From contig NZ_LDWR01000089.1 of NCBI RefSeq assembly GCF_001039005.1, positions 1 through 64,000 on the forward strand: a stretch of DNA of 64,000 bases, read 5' to 3'. The position numbers were made by a program, and so were the translations under genes. Numbering within the stretch: the stretch's first letter is position 1; the number at the start of each line of letters is the position of its first letter. Under the pieces are notes generated by a model. That model was not told the DNA's origin. It did no database searches and saw only the letters and a list, made by a program, of their open reading frames with translations. The stretch is from Burkholderia cepacia (GTDB lineage Bacteria > Pseudomonadota > Gammaproteobacteria > Burkholderiales > Burkholderiaceae). Below are positions 51,814 through 61,090 of this stretch, piece after piece.

Positions 51814-53771
51814 GCCTGTTCTCCCGAGGGTTTTTTCACCAGGGATCCGTGCAACGCTGCATCATCGGCGTCGCGTGCTCGTGCGAGTTCGACGAAGCGC
51901 GAGTGTCGGGCGAGTTCGGCTGCAATCTCGGCATCGCAGGCAATGAAATAGGCGACGTTCGCCTTTGCGCCGCGCCGCACGACATCCTGTTCGTCCGGCG
52001 TGAGCGGCCGCCCGACCGCGACGTTCAACGTACCGTCGTCCGCGGTCGAAAACGGGACCGCCCGATACGAGTACTGCAGTTCGAACGCCAGCGAGTCCGC
52101 GAAGTGGCCGACCGCCACGTTGCCCAGGCTCACGCGGGGGAGTTCCGCTTGTTCCGCGATCGCGTCCGCCAGCGATTCGGTGGAGATCGCGCTGATTTCG
52201 ATCAATAGTTCGCCGAGCCGCCTGCCGCATGTCAGCTGTTTATCCAGGCTTGCCTGCAGTTGCTCCAGCGAGACCACACCCCAACCGACGAGGATCTCGC
52301 CAATCTTGAGGCGCGCTTTCCCGAGCTCTGCGTTCGACAAATAGGTATGGCTGGTCTTGTCCCATGCGATGGGCTTGCCGCTTACCAGGTGGCCGATATA
52401 GATGCGCCATGCCCGGCAAACCGCATAGAAATTGATCAGGTTGTTGACGAACATCCTCGGAATCGACAGCAGCCCCTGGACCGGACCGTTCAGCTTGCTG
52501 ACAAAGTAGTAGCGCTGCCCGGCACGGGCAAACAGCATGACGGTGTTCACCCAGAGCAGCGGGGCGATCCAGTCGCCTACCGTGACGAGAGCGCCGCTGA
52601 CGGGGACGACATGACCGAATTTCTGAAGCGCCGCAATCGATACGAAATTGATCAGCACACCATAGGCAACCACCGAGAACAGCGACGTCACGATGCCCTT
52701 GCGATCATGGAAGAACATGTAGCGGGTGAGGAAATTGCCCTTCCAGCCGAGTTGTTCCCAGCCTTGAAACGAGATGCCGAGAATCCAGCGCGCACGCTGC
52801 CGATAGGCGGTACGAAATGTCTTTGGAAAATACTCGCGCGTGGCCAGCAGGTTTCGATTGGCGACTCTGCCGTCCGCACGCGCGGCCCCTGCGTCGTGCG
52901 TGATATCCGTCAGCGGAAAGCGGGCAAAGGTTTCTTTCATCCCGAGGTCTCTCAACCGAAAGCTGAAGTCGTAGTCTTCGGTCAGCGAACTGGTGTTGAA
53001 CGGACAACCGTCGCGCTCTTTCATCGCCGCTTCGATGGCGCGCCTGCTGTAGCAGGACGCAACGCCCGCGCCCGGGACGACGCCGGTCAAGCGGGCTCGT
53101 GCCGGCACGTCCTTCTGGTGCGTTTCGCTGAAGTCGTCCATATAGCAGCCGGCCACGAACTCGTTCCATTTCCGCGGCAATGACAGGACGGGAAGCTGGA
53201 CCAGGTCGCTGTCCGCAACGGCATAACTGAGGTATTTGAGTTCGACCGGATGAATCACATCTTCGCAGTCGTGCATCACGACGCCCGCGAACTGAATATG
53301 ATGAGTCGCTTCGTAGCGCAGGATGGCTTCGATGATCCAGTTCAGGCAATCGGCCTTGCAGGTCGGCCCGTCGTTCATGACCGTTGCGCGTGTCACGCGG
53401 CCCGGATACCGGCGAACCATCCGTTCGACCTCGGCCGTGGTTTCGGCGTCGTTGTGATAGGTGCCGACGAAAATGACATATCGCTCGTATTCGATGGTCG
53501 CCAATGTGTTTTCGATCATTTTGGCGATCACGTCATATTCTTTCCACGCCGGCACCATCAGCGCCAAATAACGCTCTTCCTGGGCGCGCAACATACCGAT
53601 ATCAATCGTCTGTGTTTTTTCTCGGCGCAGCATGCGCCCGATCTCGAATGACCAGTAACAGGCGTCAAGCGTGAGGTCATCCAGTGTGCTTACCAAGATG
53701 ACGATTGCGGTCATAATGGCAATAACGTTAAGTGCATATAAATATGCAATCCATATTGTATTGTCCATCAT
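51810..53771 (-). CDS. nfrB: NfrB-like glycosyltransferase with MshEN c-di-GMP domain
   Basis: 653 residues. A membrane segment at the N-terminus, a GT2 processive domain (HDCEDVIHP, TEDYDFSFRL, QRARWILG: the D, D, D, QxxRW set) and several membrane helices (VTSLFSVVAYGVLINFVSIA, LLWVNTVMLFA). The C-terminal 170 residues have two MshEN repeats: KIGEILVGWGVVSLEQLQASLDKQ and RLGELLIEISAISTESLADAIAEQ, the c-di-GMP-binding motif. In E. coli NfrB makes an N-acetylmannosamine-type polymer on c-di-GMP binding. Same strand as nfrA with a four-base overlap. A second Met follows the first. Confidence 0.9.
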   Translation of the reverse strand: MMDNTIWIAYLYALNVIAIMTAIVILVSTLDDLTLDACYWSFEIGRMLRREKTQTIDIGMLRAQEERYLALMVPAWKEYDVIAKMIENTLATIEYERYVIFVGTYHNDAETTAEVERMVRRYPGRVTRATVMNDGPTCKADCLNWIIEAILRYEATHHIQFAGVVMHDCEDVIHPVELKYLSYAVADSDLVQLPVLSLPRKWNEFVAGCYMDDFSETHQKDVPARARLTGVVPGAGVASCYSRRAIEAAMKERDGCPFNTSSLTEDYDFSFRLRDLGMKETFARFPLTDITHDAGAARADGRVANRNLLATREYFPKTFRTAYRQRARWILGISFQGWEQLGWKGNFLTRYMFFHDRKGIVTSLFSVVAYGVLINFVSIAALQKFGHVVPVSGALVTVGDWIAPLLWVNTVMLFARAGQRYYFVSKLNGPVQGLLSIPRMFVNNLINFYAVCRAWRIYIGHLVSGKPIAWDKTSHTYLSNAELGKARLKIGEILVGWGVVSLEQLQASLDKQLTCGRRLGELLIEISAISTESLADAIAEQAELPRVSLGNVAVGHFADSLAFELQYSYRAVPFSTADDGTLNVAVGRPLTPDEQDVVRRGAKANVAYFIACDAEIAAELARHSRFVELARARDADDAALHGSLVKKPSGEQA

Positions 53772-54738
53772 TTATCCGCGATTTTATCTTGTATGTAATT
53801 CGTCTCCCGCATACCAACGCAGGACGAAACCATCCTCGTCCTCGTCGACCCCGTCATACCCACTTCGCGGCTCGCGCCACATTCATTTCCGTCGCTCGCA
53901 AAAAGGCTCGATCCGGCGTCGAATTTTTTCGATGCGACCACGTAACATCGCTAAAGATGAAACATGTTCAGTGGGTGACTTTTGAAAGCCGGTTTTGCGC
54001 GTGCTTACCTCCGTCCCCGTATTTTTCAACGCTTGCAGCCACGCGCGATTCAGCTCCTCGCAGCACGCCCCGTTTACCGTTTACTCAATACACTGCTCAT
54101 CAAGCAAGTCGTGCGCCATCGCCGCGCCGCCCTTGACCTTCCGGGCGTCGGGAGATGCCGGACGGGATCGTCCCGCCGAATCCGTGCCAAATGTTTCAGT
54201 GCTGAAACACGCGTTCGATTGATCCAATGAAAAGTGATTTTCCGACCCTCTGCCAGGCCCTGACTGCAGCGATCGGGAACTCGTCGCGCGATTGATACGA
54301 TCATGGGCCGGAACGATTCGCGTTGAACCTGAAAATCCGGCTCTCCAGTCGTCGTTGCACGTGCGAGCCACCGAGTCGATTGCCACGTCGTAATTTACGG
54401 AGCGCGCGGAGCAACTGGTTTTCCCTGAATCGTCCGAGCAGGATTCACTCGTTTGTCAGATTAAATTTGCGGCGCCGGCCACGTTGCATGGCTGAAACGT
54501 TTTATCGAGACAATATCGGGCCGCCGCGACACGTCAATTCCGGTGTCTCGGCCCTATGCCCATTTGCGACCGTTGGTACGGTTCTAGCTTGAATGGAAAA
54601 CTATCCGATTCCGGATTTTTATCCGGTATCAGGCACACGGGAAAAATCACGACATAACGCCACGATTATGAATGGCACGCCGCCGTGCTCGTTTCGCCAA
54701 CGAGATGAACTTATTTTGCATATCAAAGGATGAAAATC
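53772..54738. other. 967-base divergent control region of the polysaccharide locus
   Basis: Low GC for this genome and no supported gene. It separates nfrB (minus) from the secreted-protein operon (plus), so it should hold both promoters. TGTTTCAG-tg-CTGAAACA (54192-54209) is a clear regulator-type dyad, and a related TGAAACATGTTCAG lies near 53960. Confidence 0.55.
54192..54209. promoter_or_regulatory. Inverted repeat in the polysaccharide locus control region
   Basis: TGTTTCAG TG CTGAAACA, a perfect 8-base dyad with 2-base spacer; variants of TGAAAC recur at about 53960 and 54490. Candidate binding site for an unidentified regulator of nfr genes. Confidence 0.45.
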
Positions 54739-55035
54739 ATGCTTTCTCATCGCAATCGATATATTCGGCGCGGGTTGAGCACCGTCGGATCACTCGTCAC
54801 ATTAATCTCTGCGCTCGCCTTCACCGTCGCGGTTCAGGATGCGAATGCGCAGGGGAAAAGCGATTCATCTGGCCATAAGATCAAGCCGCCTGAGTTGCCG
54901 AACGGTTCCGCGCAAGTCAACGTGAAGCCCGGCATGTCCGAGGAGGATTGGGAGGCCGCGTACAAGGAGACGGGGCGCCCCAAGTTCGACAGGAAGTCCG
55001 TCAAGACCAACGCAGGCAACGTCCAACGCGACTAG
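54739..55035 (+). CDS. Small secreted protein of the polysaccharide locus
   Basis: 98 residues. Signal peptide (GLSTVGSLVTLISALAFTVAVQDANAQ), then a basic, probably disordered tail (GKSDSSGHKIKPPELPNGSAQVNVKPGMSEEDWEAAYKETGRPKFDRKS). AAAGGA lies eight bases before ATG 54739; the ATG at 54730 is too close to it. The 12-base gap to the DUF2334 gene suggests one operon. No family recognised. Confidence 0.65.
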   Translation: MLSHRNRYIRRGLSTVGSLVTLISALAFTVAVQDANAQGKSDSSGHKIKPPELPNGSAQVNVKPGMSEEDWEAAYKETGRPKFDRKSVKTNAGNVQRD

Positions 55036-55047
55036 GGAGACACGGCC

Positions 55048-56691
55048 ATGAAAAAGATCTTGCTCGTCATAGCCCTGCTTGCCGGACTCGCGCAAATGAC
55101 GTTGCCGGGCACGGCGCACGCGCAGGCCACCACCGCGCATACGCTCGTGCTGTACGACAACCCGGCCAACGACCCGTATTCGAAGCTGGGCCTGATGTAC
55201 AGCATCATGTTGCGTAACCTGCTTGGCCATTTCAATGCGACGGTCGATCTGGTTCCGATCCAGAACTACACGGCCGGGATGGTCGCGAACCACGACGTCA
55301 CGTTCTACATCGGCGACTACTACAACAACCCGATTCCGACGGCGTTCATGAGCGACGTGATGACCGCCACGAAGACCGTGGTCTGGTTCAAGTACAACTT
55401 GTGGCAGCTGGCATGGAACACGGCCTATACGTTCAACCAGACCTACGGGTTCAGTTTCCAGGGCATTGCCGGGTTGAACACGACGCCATCGTCGAGCAAT
55501 CCGAATCCCGGCTTCTACGACACGGTCACGTACAAGAACCTGTCGATGGTCAAGTACTACGCGTATAACGCGTCGACCGGCGCGATCAACGCGGACCCGG
55601 ATGTCGGGCTGACCCAGGTCGTCGATGCCACCAAGGCGCAAGCCCTCGTCACGATCAAGAACAGCACGAGCGGCGCAACCGCGCCATACGTCATGCGCTC
55701 GGGCAAGCTCTGGTATTTCGCGGATGTGCCGTTTTCCTATATCGGCCCGACGGATCGATACCTGGTGATATGCGACATCCTGCATGACATCCTGCAGACC
55801 AATGCACCGGTGAATCACCGTGCGCTCGTCCGTCTGGAGGACCTCGATGCGTATACGACGACGAGTTCGATGACCTTGCTGACGAACTTCCTGTACTCGA
55901 AGAGGATCCCGTTCACGATGGCCACCATTCCCGTGTATACGGATCCGAACGGCTATTACAACGGCGGCGTGCCGGAAACGATCCATCTTGCGCAGGCAAC
56001 GGGCCTCAAGAGTGCGCTGAACTACGCGGTCGCGCGCGGTGGCTCGATCGTGATGCACGGCTATACGCACCAGTACGACTCGACGCCGAATCTCCAGAAT
56101 GCGGTCAGTGGCAGCGATTATGAGTTCTGGTTTGCGGTCCAGAACCGTCCTGTCGATGAGGACTCCATCCCATGGGCGGAAGCCAGAATGGCCGCCGGCG
56201 CCCTCGAGTTCACGACCAACGGCTACAAGATCGTCGGCTGGGCCGCGCCGCAGTACCAGATGTCGCCGAATGCAGCGGCCGCCACGGCCCTCACGTTCCC
56301 GACGACGTTCCAGCGGGCCGTCTACTACACCGCGACCAATCCGCAACTCGGAACGGGTGCGCCCAACCAGGACTTTTCGGCCGGGCAGTTTTTCCCGTAC
56401 ATCATCAACTCCGATTACTACGGTGAGCGGATCGTTCCGGAGAACATGGGCAGTATCCAGTACAACATCTGCAATATCGACCCGTTCTCGTGCATCACGT
56501 ACACGTGGCAGACACTCATCACCAATGCGCAATACGGTCTGGCGGTGCGGGACGGTTTCGCGTCCTTCTTCTTCCACCCGTACTGGCTTGAACCCGAACT
56601 CGGATTGCCGGCCTACAAGGACTTCCAGAGCCTGGTCAACGGCATTGCGAATCTCGGCTACAAGTTCGTGGACGGCACGACGGCCAAGTGA
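55048..56691 (+). CDS. DUF2334 polysaccharide-deacetylase-like protein
   Basis: 547 residues with a signal peptide (LLVIALLAGLAQMTLPGTAHA). The N-terminal half has an unknown domain (LVLYDNPANDPYSKLGLMYSIMLRNLLGHF...). The DUF2334 part starts about 270: RALVRLEDLDAYT, with a probable metal-binding Asp, FTMATIPVYTDP, and VMHGYTHQYDS with the HxxxH pair of NodB-type deacetylases. It likely deacetylates or cleaves the Nfr-type polymer in the periplasm. AGGGAG before the ATG. Function inferred from fold. Confidence 0.78.
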   Translation: MKKILLVIALLAGLAQMTLPGTAHAQATTAHTLVLYDNPANDPYSKLGLMYSIMLRNLLGHFNATVDLVPIQNYTAGMVANHDVTFYIGDYYNNPIPTAFMSDVMTATKTVVWFKYNLWQLAWNTAYTFNQTYGFSFQGIAGLNTTPSSSNPNPGFYDTVTYKNLSMVKYYAYNASTGAINADPDVGLTQVVDATKAQALVTIKNSTSGATAPYVMRSGKLWYFADVPFSYIGPTDRYLVICDILHDILQTNAPVNHRALVRLEDLDAYTTTSSMTLLTNFLYSKRIPFTMATIPVYTDPNGYYNGGVPETIHLAQATGLKSALNYAVARGGSIVMHGYTHQYDSTPNLQNAVSGSDYEFWFAVQNRPVDEDSIPWAEARMAAGALEFTTNGYKIVGWAAPQYQMSPNAAAATALTFPTTFQRAVYYTATNPQLGTGAPNQDFSAGQFFPYIINSDYYGERIVPENMGSIQYNICNIDPFSCITYTWQTLITNAQYGLAVRDGFASFFFHPYWLEPELGLPAYKDFQSLVNGIANLGYKFVDGTTAK

Positions 56692-56799
56692 CGCGAGCGT
56701 GGCGGCAGCCCCGTGCGACCCGCATCGGCCATGCAGGTCGCACGTTTGCGTTGGGTCGGCTACGATGACACGCAAGAATGTTTCCGGGGAGCCAACACG

Positions 56800-57768
56800 A
56801 TGACCACGTCCGTCGTCCCGGCCTTGCGCAAGCTTCAACGGCGTATGAGCCGGTTCCGGCTGGCAGGGCGACCGCGCCGGCGCGCTGATGCGCCGCGTTC
56901 GCCCCGGTCGGCGACGCTTGCGGCAATCGGCGCATCGCTCGTCGTGGCCGCATGCAGCTGGACTGCGCACGACGTTCACGCCGACGGCATCGTCTGGCAG
57001 GTGGACAACACGACGACGAATCCCGTCGGCAACTGGCAGGTGCTCGGCGTGCGCGATCTGCTGGTTCAATGGGTCGTCGTCGACGATACCGCGTACGTTG
57101 CCAACACCCGCATCCGACCCGCGGCGCACCTTCCCGACTGGGAACGCATCGGCCGCGAGCCGTGGGCCAGAAACGTGATCCTGGGCCTCGCCGGCTATCA
57201 GGACGAAAAACGTGCGCGCACCCATCTGTCGACGCTCGCGGACCAGTCAGTCGAGATCGCACGCGCGCCGATCCCGCTGCATGTCACCGGCTACTATTTC
57301 CCGGTCGAAATCGATCCGACCTGGCAGGACGCGCCCAAGCTTGCCGAGATCCTGCAGCGGCTGCCTCGTCCGCTTTGGGTGAGCGTCTACGACCAGACCA
57401 ATATCGGCGGAAAGGCGCTGACGGACTGGCTCGTATCGTGGCTGCCCGCCGACGTCGGGGTGTTCTTCCAGGACGGCTGCGGCGTTTATGCCCGCGAGTC
57501 GTCCGTCGCGCGCACCTACCTCGACGAGCTGACGGCACGCCTGGGCAAACGGCGCGTGCGGGTCATCGCCGAAGCCTTCCGGCCGGCCGAGCATGGTGGC
57601 TTCCGGTCGGCCAGCGCCGACGAATTGAGCAAGCAGCTCCTGGCCTATCGGGGCTATCAGGTCTATCTGTTCGATGGCCCCCACTATGTGTCGGACGACC
57701 TCACGCGCGCGCTCACGACACGGACGGGCAAGCCGGCTCCGGCCGAGCCTGCGGGGACCGCGCACTGA
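56800..57768 (+). CDS. Hypothetical lipoprotein-like protein, possible TIM-barrel glycosidase
   Basis: 322 residues. A long basic N-terminus precedes a hydrophobic segment ending VVAACSW, which could be a lipobox (Cys acylation). The mature chain (IVWQVDNTTTNPVGNWQVLGVRDLLVQWVVVDDTAYV, IPLHVTGYYFPVEIDPTWQDAPKLAEILQRLP, PLWVSVYDQTN, VGVFFQDGCGVYA) resembles DUF4434-type TIM-barrel proteins of polysaccharide clusters. GGGGAG before ATG 56800. Last gene of the locus; 108 bases after DUF2334. The fold call is weak. Confidence 0.6.
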   Translation: MTTSVVPALRKLQRRMSRFRLAGRPRRRADAPRSPRSATLAAIGASLVVAACSWTAHDVHADGIVWQVDNTTTNPVGNWQVLGVRDLLVQWVVVDDTAYVANTRIRPAAHLPDWERIGREPWARNVILGLAGYQDEKRARTHLSTLADQSVEIARAPIPLHVTGYYFPVEIDPTWQDAPKLAEILQRLPRPLWVSVYDQTNIGGKALTDWLVSWLPADVGVFFQDGCGVYARESSVARTYLDELTARLGKRRVRVIAEAFRPAEHGGFRSASADELSKQLLAYRGYQVYLFDGPHYVSDDLTRALTTRTGKPAPAEPAGTAH

Positions 57769-57962
57769 GTCGGCGCCGCCCCCGGCGCCACAGCCCCATT
57801 TGATGATCAAACCGCAAGACCTAGTGCATAGATATCGTTTGCCGCGGCCTTAATGACTATCGACAATCGTGGCTCGAATTCGCCGCCGTGGCGTCAGAAG
57901 CGCCGCGGTGGCCGGTACCTGGCGGCTATCCCGGCCGTCCGCGCCATCCAGCTCACGACGAC

Positions 57963-59162
57963 ATGTACGCGTTCACTCCCTCATTCCAGAATCCCGCCGG
58001 CTCGCCGATCCGCGAGTTGTTCAAGTACCTGTCCGAACCGGGCATGATTTCCTTCGCGGGCGGTTATCCGGCCAGCGACCTGTTCGACGTCGACGGGCTG
58101 AACACGGCCGCCGAACGCGCGTACGTACTGCCCGTGCGCTGCCTGCAATACGGCCCGACCGACGGCCTCGCCGAACTGAAGCAGCAACTGATCGCGCTGA
58201 TGGCGCGTCGTGGCGTTGCGTGCACGCCGGCCGAACTGCTCGTCACGACCGGCTCGCAGCAGGGCCTCGACCTGCTGCTGCGCGTGATGGTGTCGCCGGG
58301 CGATGTGGTGCTCACTGAACAGCCGGCTTATCCGGCCACGTTGCAGGCGATGCGTCTGCAACAGGCGCGCATCGTGACGATTCCGGTCGACGGGGAAGGG
58401 CTCGACGTCGATCGTCTCGCGGCCCAGCTCGCATCGGGCGCGATCGCCCAGCCGAAGCTGCTCTACACGGTCCCGACCTTCGCGAACCCGACGGGCGCGA
58501 CGCTCACGCGCGAACGCCGGTTGACGCTGCTGCGTCTCGCGGTGCAATACCGTTTCCTGATCATCGAGGACGATCCGTACGGCGACCTGCGTTTCGCGGG
58601 CGAAGCCGTGCCGTCGATGCTTGCGCTGGCCGACGAAGTGGACGGCGCGCGCGACTGGATCGTGCATTTCGCGAGCCTGTCGAAGATCGTCGCGCCCGGG
58701 CTGCGCGTGGGCTGGACGATCGCGCCGGCCGAGATCGCGCGGCGCTGCGTGATCGCGAAACAGACGGTCGATCTGTGCAGCACGCCGTGGACGCAGGCGG
58801 CCGCTGCCGAATATCTGGCCGACGGCGCACTCGAACGCCATCTGCCGCGCATCACGGCGGCCTACCGGCGCAAATGCGATGCGATGTGCGACGCGCTGCG
58901 CGACGGCTTCGGCGATGCGATCGAATTCCATCGCCCCGAAGGCGGGATGTTCGTGTGGGCGCGGATCGGCGCGGTGTCGTCGGATGTGCTGCTGCAACAG
59001 GCGATCGCGAACAAGATCGTGTTCGTGCCCGGCAAGGCGTTTTTCGCGGACAACGTCGACGCGGCGTCGCTGCGCCTGTCGTTCGCCGCGCCGGACGTCG
59101 AGGCGATCCGGGAAGGCGTGGCGCGCCTCGTGCGCGCGTATGAAGCGGCTTTGGCCGCGTGA
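57963..59162 (+). CDS. PLP-dependent aminotransferase, class I (2-aminoadipate type)
   Basis: 399 residues. Fold type I aminotransferase: ISFAGGYPASDLFD, LQYGPTDGLAELKQQLIALMARRG, VTTGSQQGLDLLLRVMVSPGD, and the PLP-lysine block HFASLSKIVAPGLRVGW, plus TVPTFANPTGATLT. This subgroup (LysN/ARO8/KAT II) handles 2-aminoadipate, aromatic or branched amino acids. There is no MocR DNA-binding part. No strong ribosome site at 57963. A 59-residue gene follows after 12 bases. Confidence 0.9.
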   Translation: MYAFTPSFQNPAGSPIRELFKYLSEPGMISFAGGYPASDLFDVDGLNTAAERAYVLPVRCLQYGPTDGLAELKQQLIALMARRGVACTPAELLVTTGSQQGLDLLLRVMVSPGDVVLTEQPAYPATLQAMRLQQARIVTIPVDGEGLDVDRLAAQLASGAIAQPKLLYTVPTFANPTGATLTRERRLTLLRLAVQYRFLIIEDDPYGDLRFAGEAVPSMLALADEVDGARDWIVHFASLSKIVAPGLRVGWTIAPAEIARRCVIAKQTVDLCSTPWTQAAAAEYLADGALERHLPRITAAYRRKCDAMCDALRDGFGDAIEFHRPEGGMFVWARIGAVSSDVLLQQAIANKIVFVPGKAFFADNVDAASLRLSFAAPDVEAIREGVARLVRAYEAALAA

Positions 59163-59174
59163 GGAGACCTGAAC

Positions 59175-59354
59175 ATGAAACTCACCGTCATTGACACGGT
59201 ACCGTCGGGTGCTGGCGAAAACCGGCCGGTCGAACATCGGTCGTCGCAGATCAGCGCGGGGCCGCAGTATGTTGCCGACGTGCTCGGCCGTTTCGGCGCG
59301 GAGCCGACGACCGATGCGGGCGATGCCGCGCCGGCGGTGCTCGGCTACAACTGA
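59175..59354 (+). CDS. 59-residue hypothetical protein following the aminotransferase
   Basis: MKLTVIDTVPSGAGENRPVE then HRSSQISAGPQYVADVLGRF, ending AAPAVLGYN. GAGGAG at 59161-59166, overlapping the aminotransferase stop, lies eight bases before the ATG, so it is surely translated with it. Hydrophilic, no signal or membrane part. Product unknown; perhaps a small partner of the enzyme. Confidence 0.72.
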   Translation: MKLTVIDTVPSGAGENRPVEHRSSQISAGPQYVADVLGRFGAEPTTDAGDAAPAVLGYN

Positions 59355-59455
59355 CCTGCGCGGCGGCGGCGGCCGGCGCGCCGCGCGGGTGCCGTCGCCG
59401 CAGCAAACGGTTAAGCTTGCGCGATCGAAACCCATGCGATCGCCGTTCTTCCATC

Positions 59456-60052
59456 ATGTCCGACACCGCCTCCGAATCGCTCACGGAAACGTACGACCGC
59501 CTGTGGTCCTGCCTCGAATCCGGCGTCAGCGTGCAGCGCTCGCCGTTCACGATGCTGCAGGCCGCGACGCTCGGCGTCGACGGCGCGCCGAAGGTGCGCA
59601 CGATCGTGTTGCGCCAGGTGAGCCGTGCCGATCGCTTGCTGTCGTTTCATACCGACGCGCGTTCGGAGAAGGTCGCGGAGCTGCGCCGCGATCCGCGCAT
59701 CGCGCTCGTCGCGAACGATCTCGATGCGCTCGTGCAGATTCGTGCGGAAGGGGTGGCATCGATCTGCGACGACGAAGCGCAACGGCGCGCGATCTGGCAA
59801 TCGAGCCGTCCGCATACGCTGCTGCTGTATCGCGCACCGTTGCCGCCGGGCACGCCGGTCGCGTCACCTGAAGCTGGTCATGTCGCGGCGAGCGAGGGTG
59901 CCGCGCCACCCGACGACGGCTACGAAAACTTCTGCCTGCTGCACGTTACCGTCAAACGCGTCGATTGGCTCGAACTGGCGCGTGCCGGCCATCGTCGCGC
60001 GGTGTTCGACCTGAACGAAAGCGGCTACGAAGGCCACTGGATCGCGCCCTGA
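59456..60052 (+). CDS. Pyridoxamine-5'-phosphate-oxidase-like FMN protein
   Basis: 198 residues. Split-barrel FMN-binding fold of the Alr4036/PdxH type: FTMLQAATLGVDGAPKVRTIVLRQVSRADRLLSFHTDARSEKVAELRRDP (FMN-binding N-terminal part), IWQSSRPHTLLLYRAPLPPG, and a C-terminal WLELARAGHRRAVFDL. The substrate of this subgroup is unproven. No good ribosome site upstream of ATG 59456; neighbours are an aminotransferase and a convergent LysR. Confidence 0.85.
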   Translation: MSDTASESLTETYDRLWSCLESGVSVQRSPFTMLQAATLGVDGAPKVRTIVLRQVSRADRLLSFHTDARSEKVAELRRDPRIALVANDLDALVQIRAEGVASICDDEAQRRAIWQSSRPHTLLLYRAPLPPGTPVASPEAGHVAASEGAAPPDDGYENFCLLHVTVKRVDWLELARAGHRRAVFDLNESGYEGHWIAP

Positions 60053-60062
60053 CAAGCGGCGC

Positions 60063-60956
60063 TCAGGGCCGCCCGTCCGACGCCGCCTGCCCGATCATCC
60101 AGCCGCGCATCACGGCGATCGCGTCGTCGTCGCGCCGTTCGGCCGGATACACGAGATAGAACCCCACCGACAGCGGAAACGCGAAATCGAACGGTTTGCA
60201 CAGCCTGCCGGCAGCGATGTCGCGTTCGACCAGGGGATCGGTCGCGAGCGCGATGCCCTGGCCGGCGACGGCCGCATCGATCGCGAGCGACGTCTGGTTG
60301 AAGCGCAGCCCCTTGTGCGGATCGACGTCGACGGGTTCGGGCATCGCCGCAAGGAACTCGGGCCACAGGTCGTGCGCGTCGTGCAGCAGCACATGGCCGG
60401 CGAGCGCGCGCGGCGATGCGGGCGCGGCCAGCAGCGCGGGGCTGCAGACGGCGCTCACGTCGAGCGGGAACAGTGCGTGCGTGGCGAGATGCTTGCCGAA
60501 CGGCGGCTTGCCGAAGCGGATCGCGAGATCGACGCCGTCGTGGCGGAACGTCGCGAGCTGCTGGTCGGCGATCACGCGCACGTCGTAGTCGGGATGCGCG
60601 TCGGTGAACTGCGCGAGCCGCGGGATCAGCCACTTCGACGCGAACGACGGCGTCGTGCTGATGGTCAGCGCCGCGCGCCGCTTCACGAGCTTGTCGGTCG
60701 CGTCGGCGATCGCATGCAGCGCGCGCTGCACGTCGGAGAAATACGCGGCGCCGTCGTGCGTCAGCGCGAGGCCGCGCGGCAGGCGCTCGAACAGCTTCAG
60801 GCCGAGCACGTCCTCGAGGTGGCGCACCTGCTGCGCGACGGCGCCCTGCGTCACGCCGATCTCGTCGGCGGCGGCGCGGAAATTGAGGTGCCGCGCGGAG
60901 ACTTCGAACGCGCGAAGCGCATTCAGCGGCGGCAGGCGGGAGGGGCGAGGCGGCAT
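60063..60956 (-). CDS. LysR family regulator (GcvA-like)
   Basis: 297 residues. HTH in LPPLNALRAFEVSARHLNFRAAADEIGVTQGAVAQQVRHLEDVLGLKLFERLPRGLALT; the GcvA-type effector domain (ALTISTTPSFASKWLIPRLAQFTDAHPDYDVRVIADQ). It diverges from the SDR gene with 134 bases between starts, and convergent with the FMN protein. Most likely controls the SDR. Confidence 0.9.
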   Translation of the reverse strand: MPPRPSRLPPLNALRAFEVSARHLNFRAAADEIGVTQGAVAQQVRHLEDVLGLKLFERLPRGLALTHDGAAYFSDVQRALHAIADATDKLVKRRAALTISTTPSFASKWLIPRLAQFTDAHPDYDVRVIADQQLATFRHDGVDLAIRFGKPPFGKHLATHALFPLDVSAVCSPALLAAPASPRALAGHVLLHDAHDLWPEFLAAMPEPVDVDPHKGLRFNQTSLAIDAAVAGQGIALATDPLVERDIAAGRLCKPFDFAFPLSVGFYLVYPAERRDDDAIAVMRGWMIGQAASDGRP

Positions 60957-61090
60957 CGTCAGGCTGTAGAAAAACTATCGTCTGGAGGCAGAAATACTGG
61001 TTCGACAGTCGTTTGTGATGCGCCTACATTACCACTATGGCGCGCCGAATGGCGGCTGCGCGGCGGCAGGATCCGAACGAGGAGCAGATC

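Noticed and set aside
54672..54689. Sigma-54-like promoter TGGCAC...TGC before the small secreted protein
   Set aside because: The GG to GC distance is one base too long for a -24/-12 promoter.
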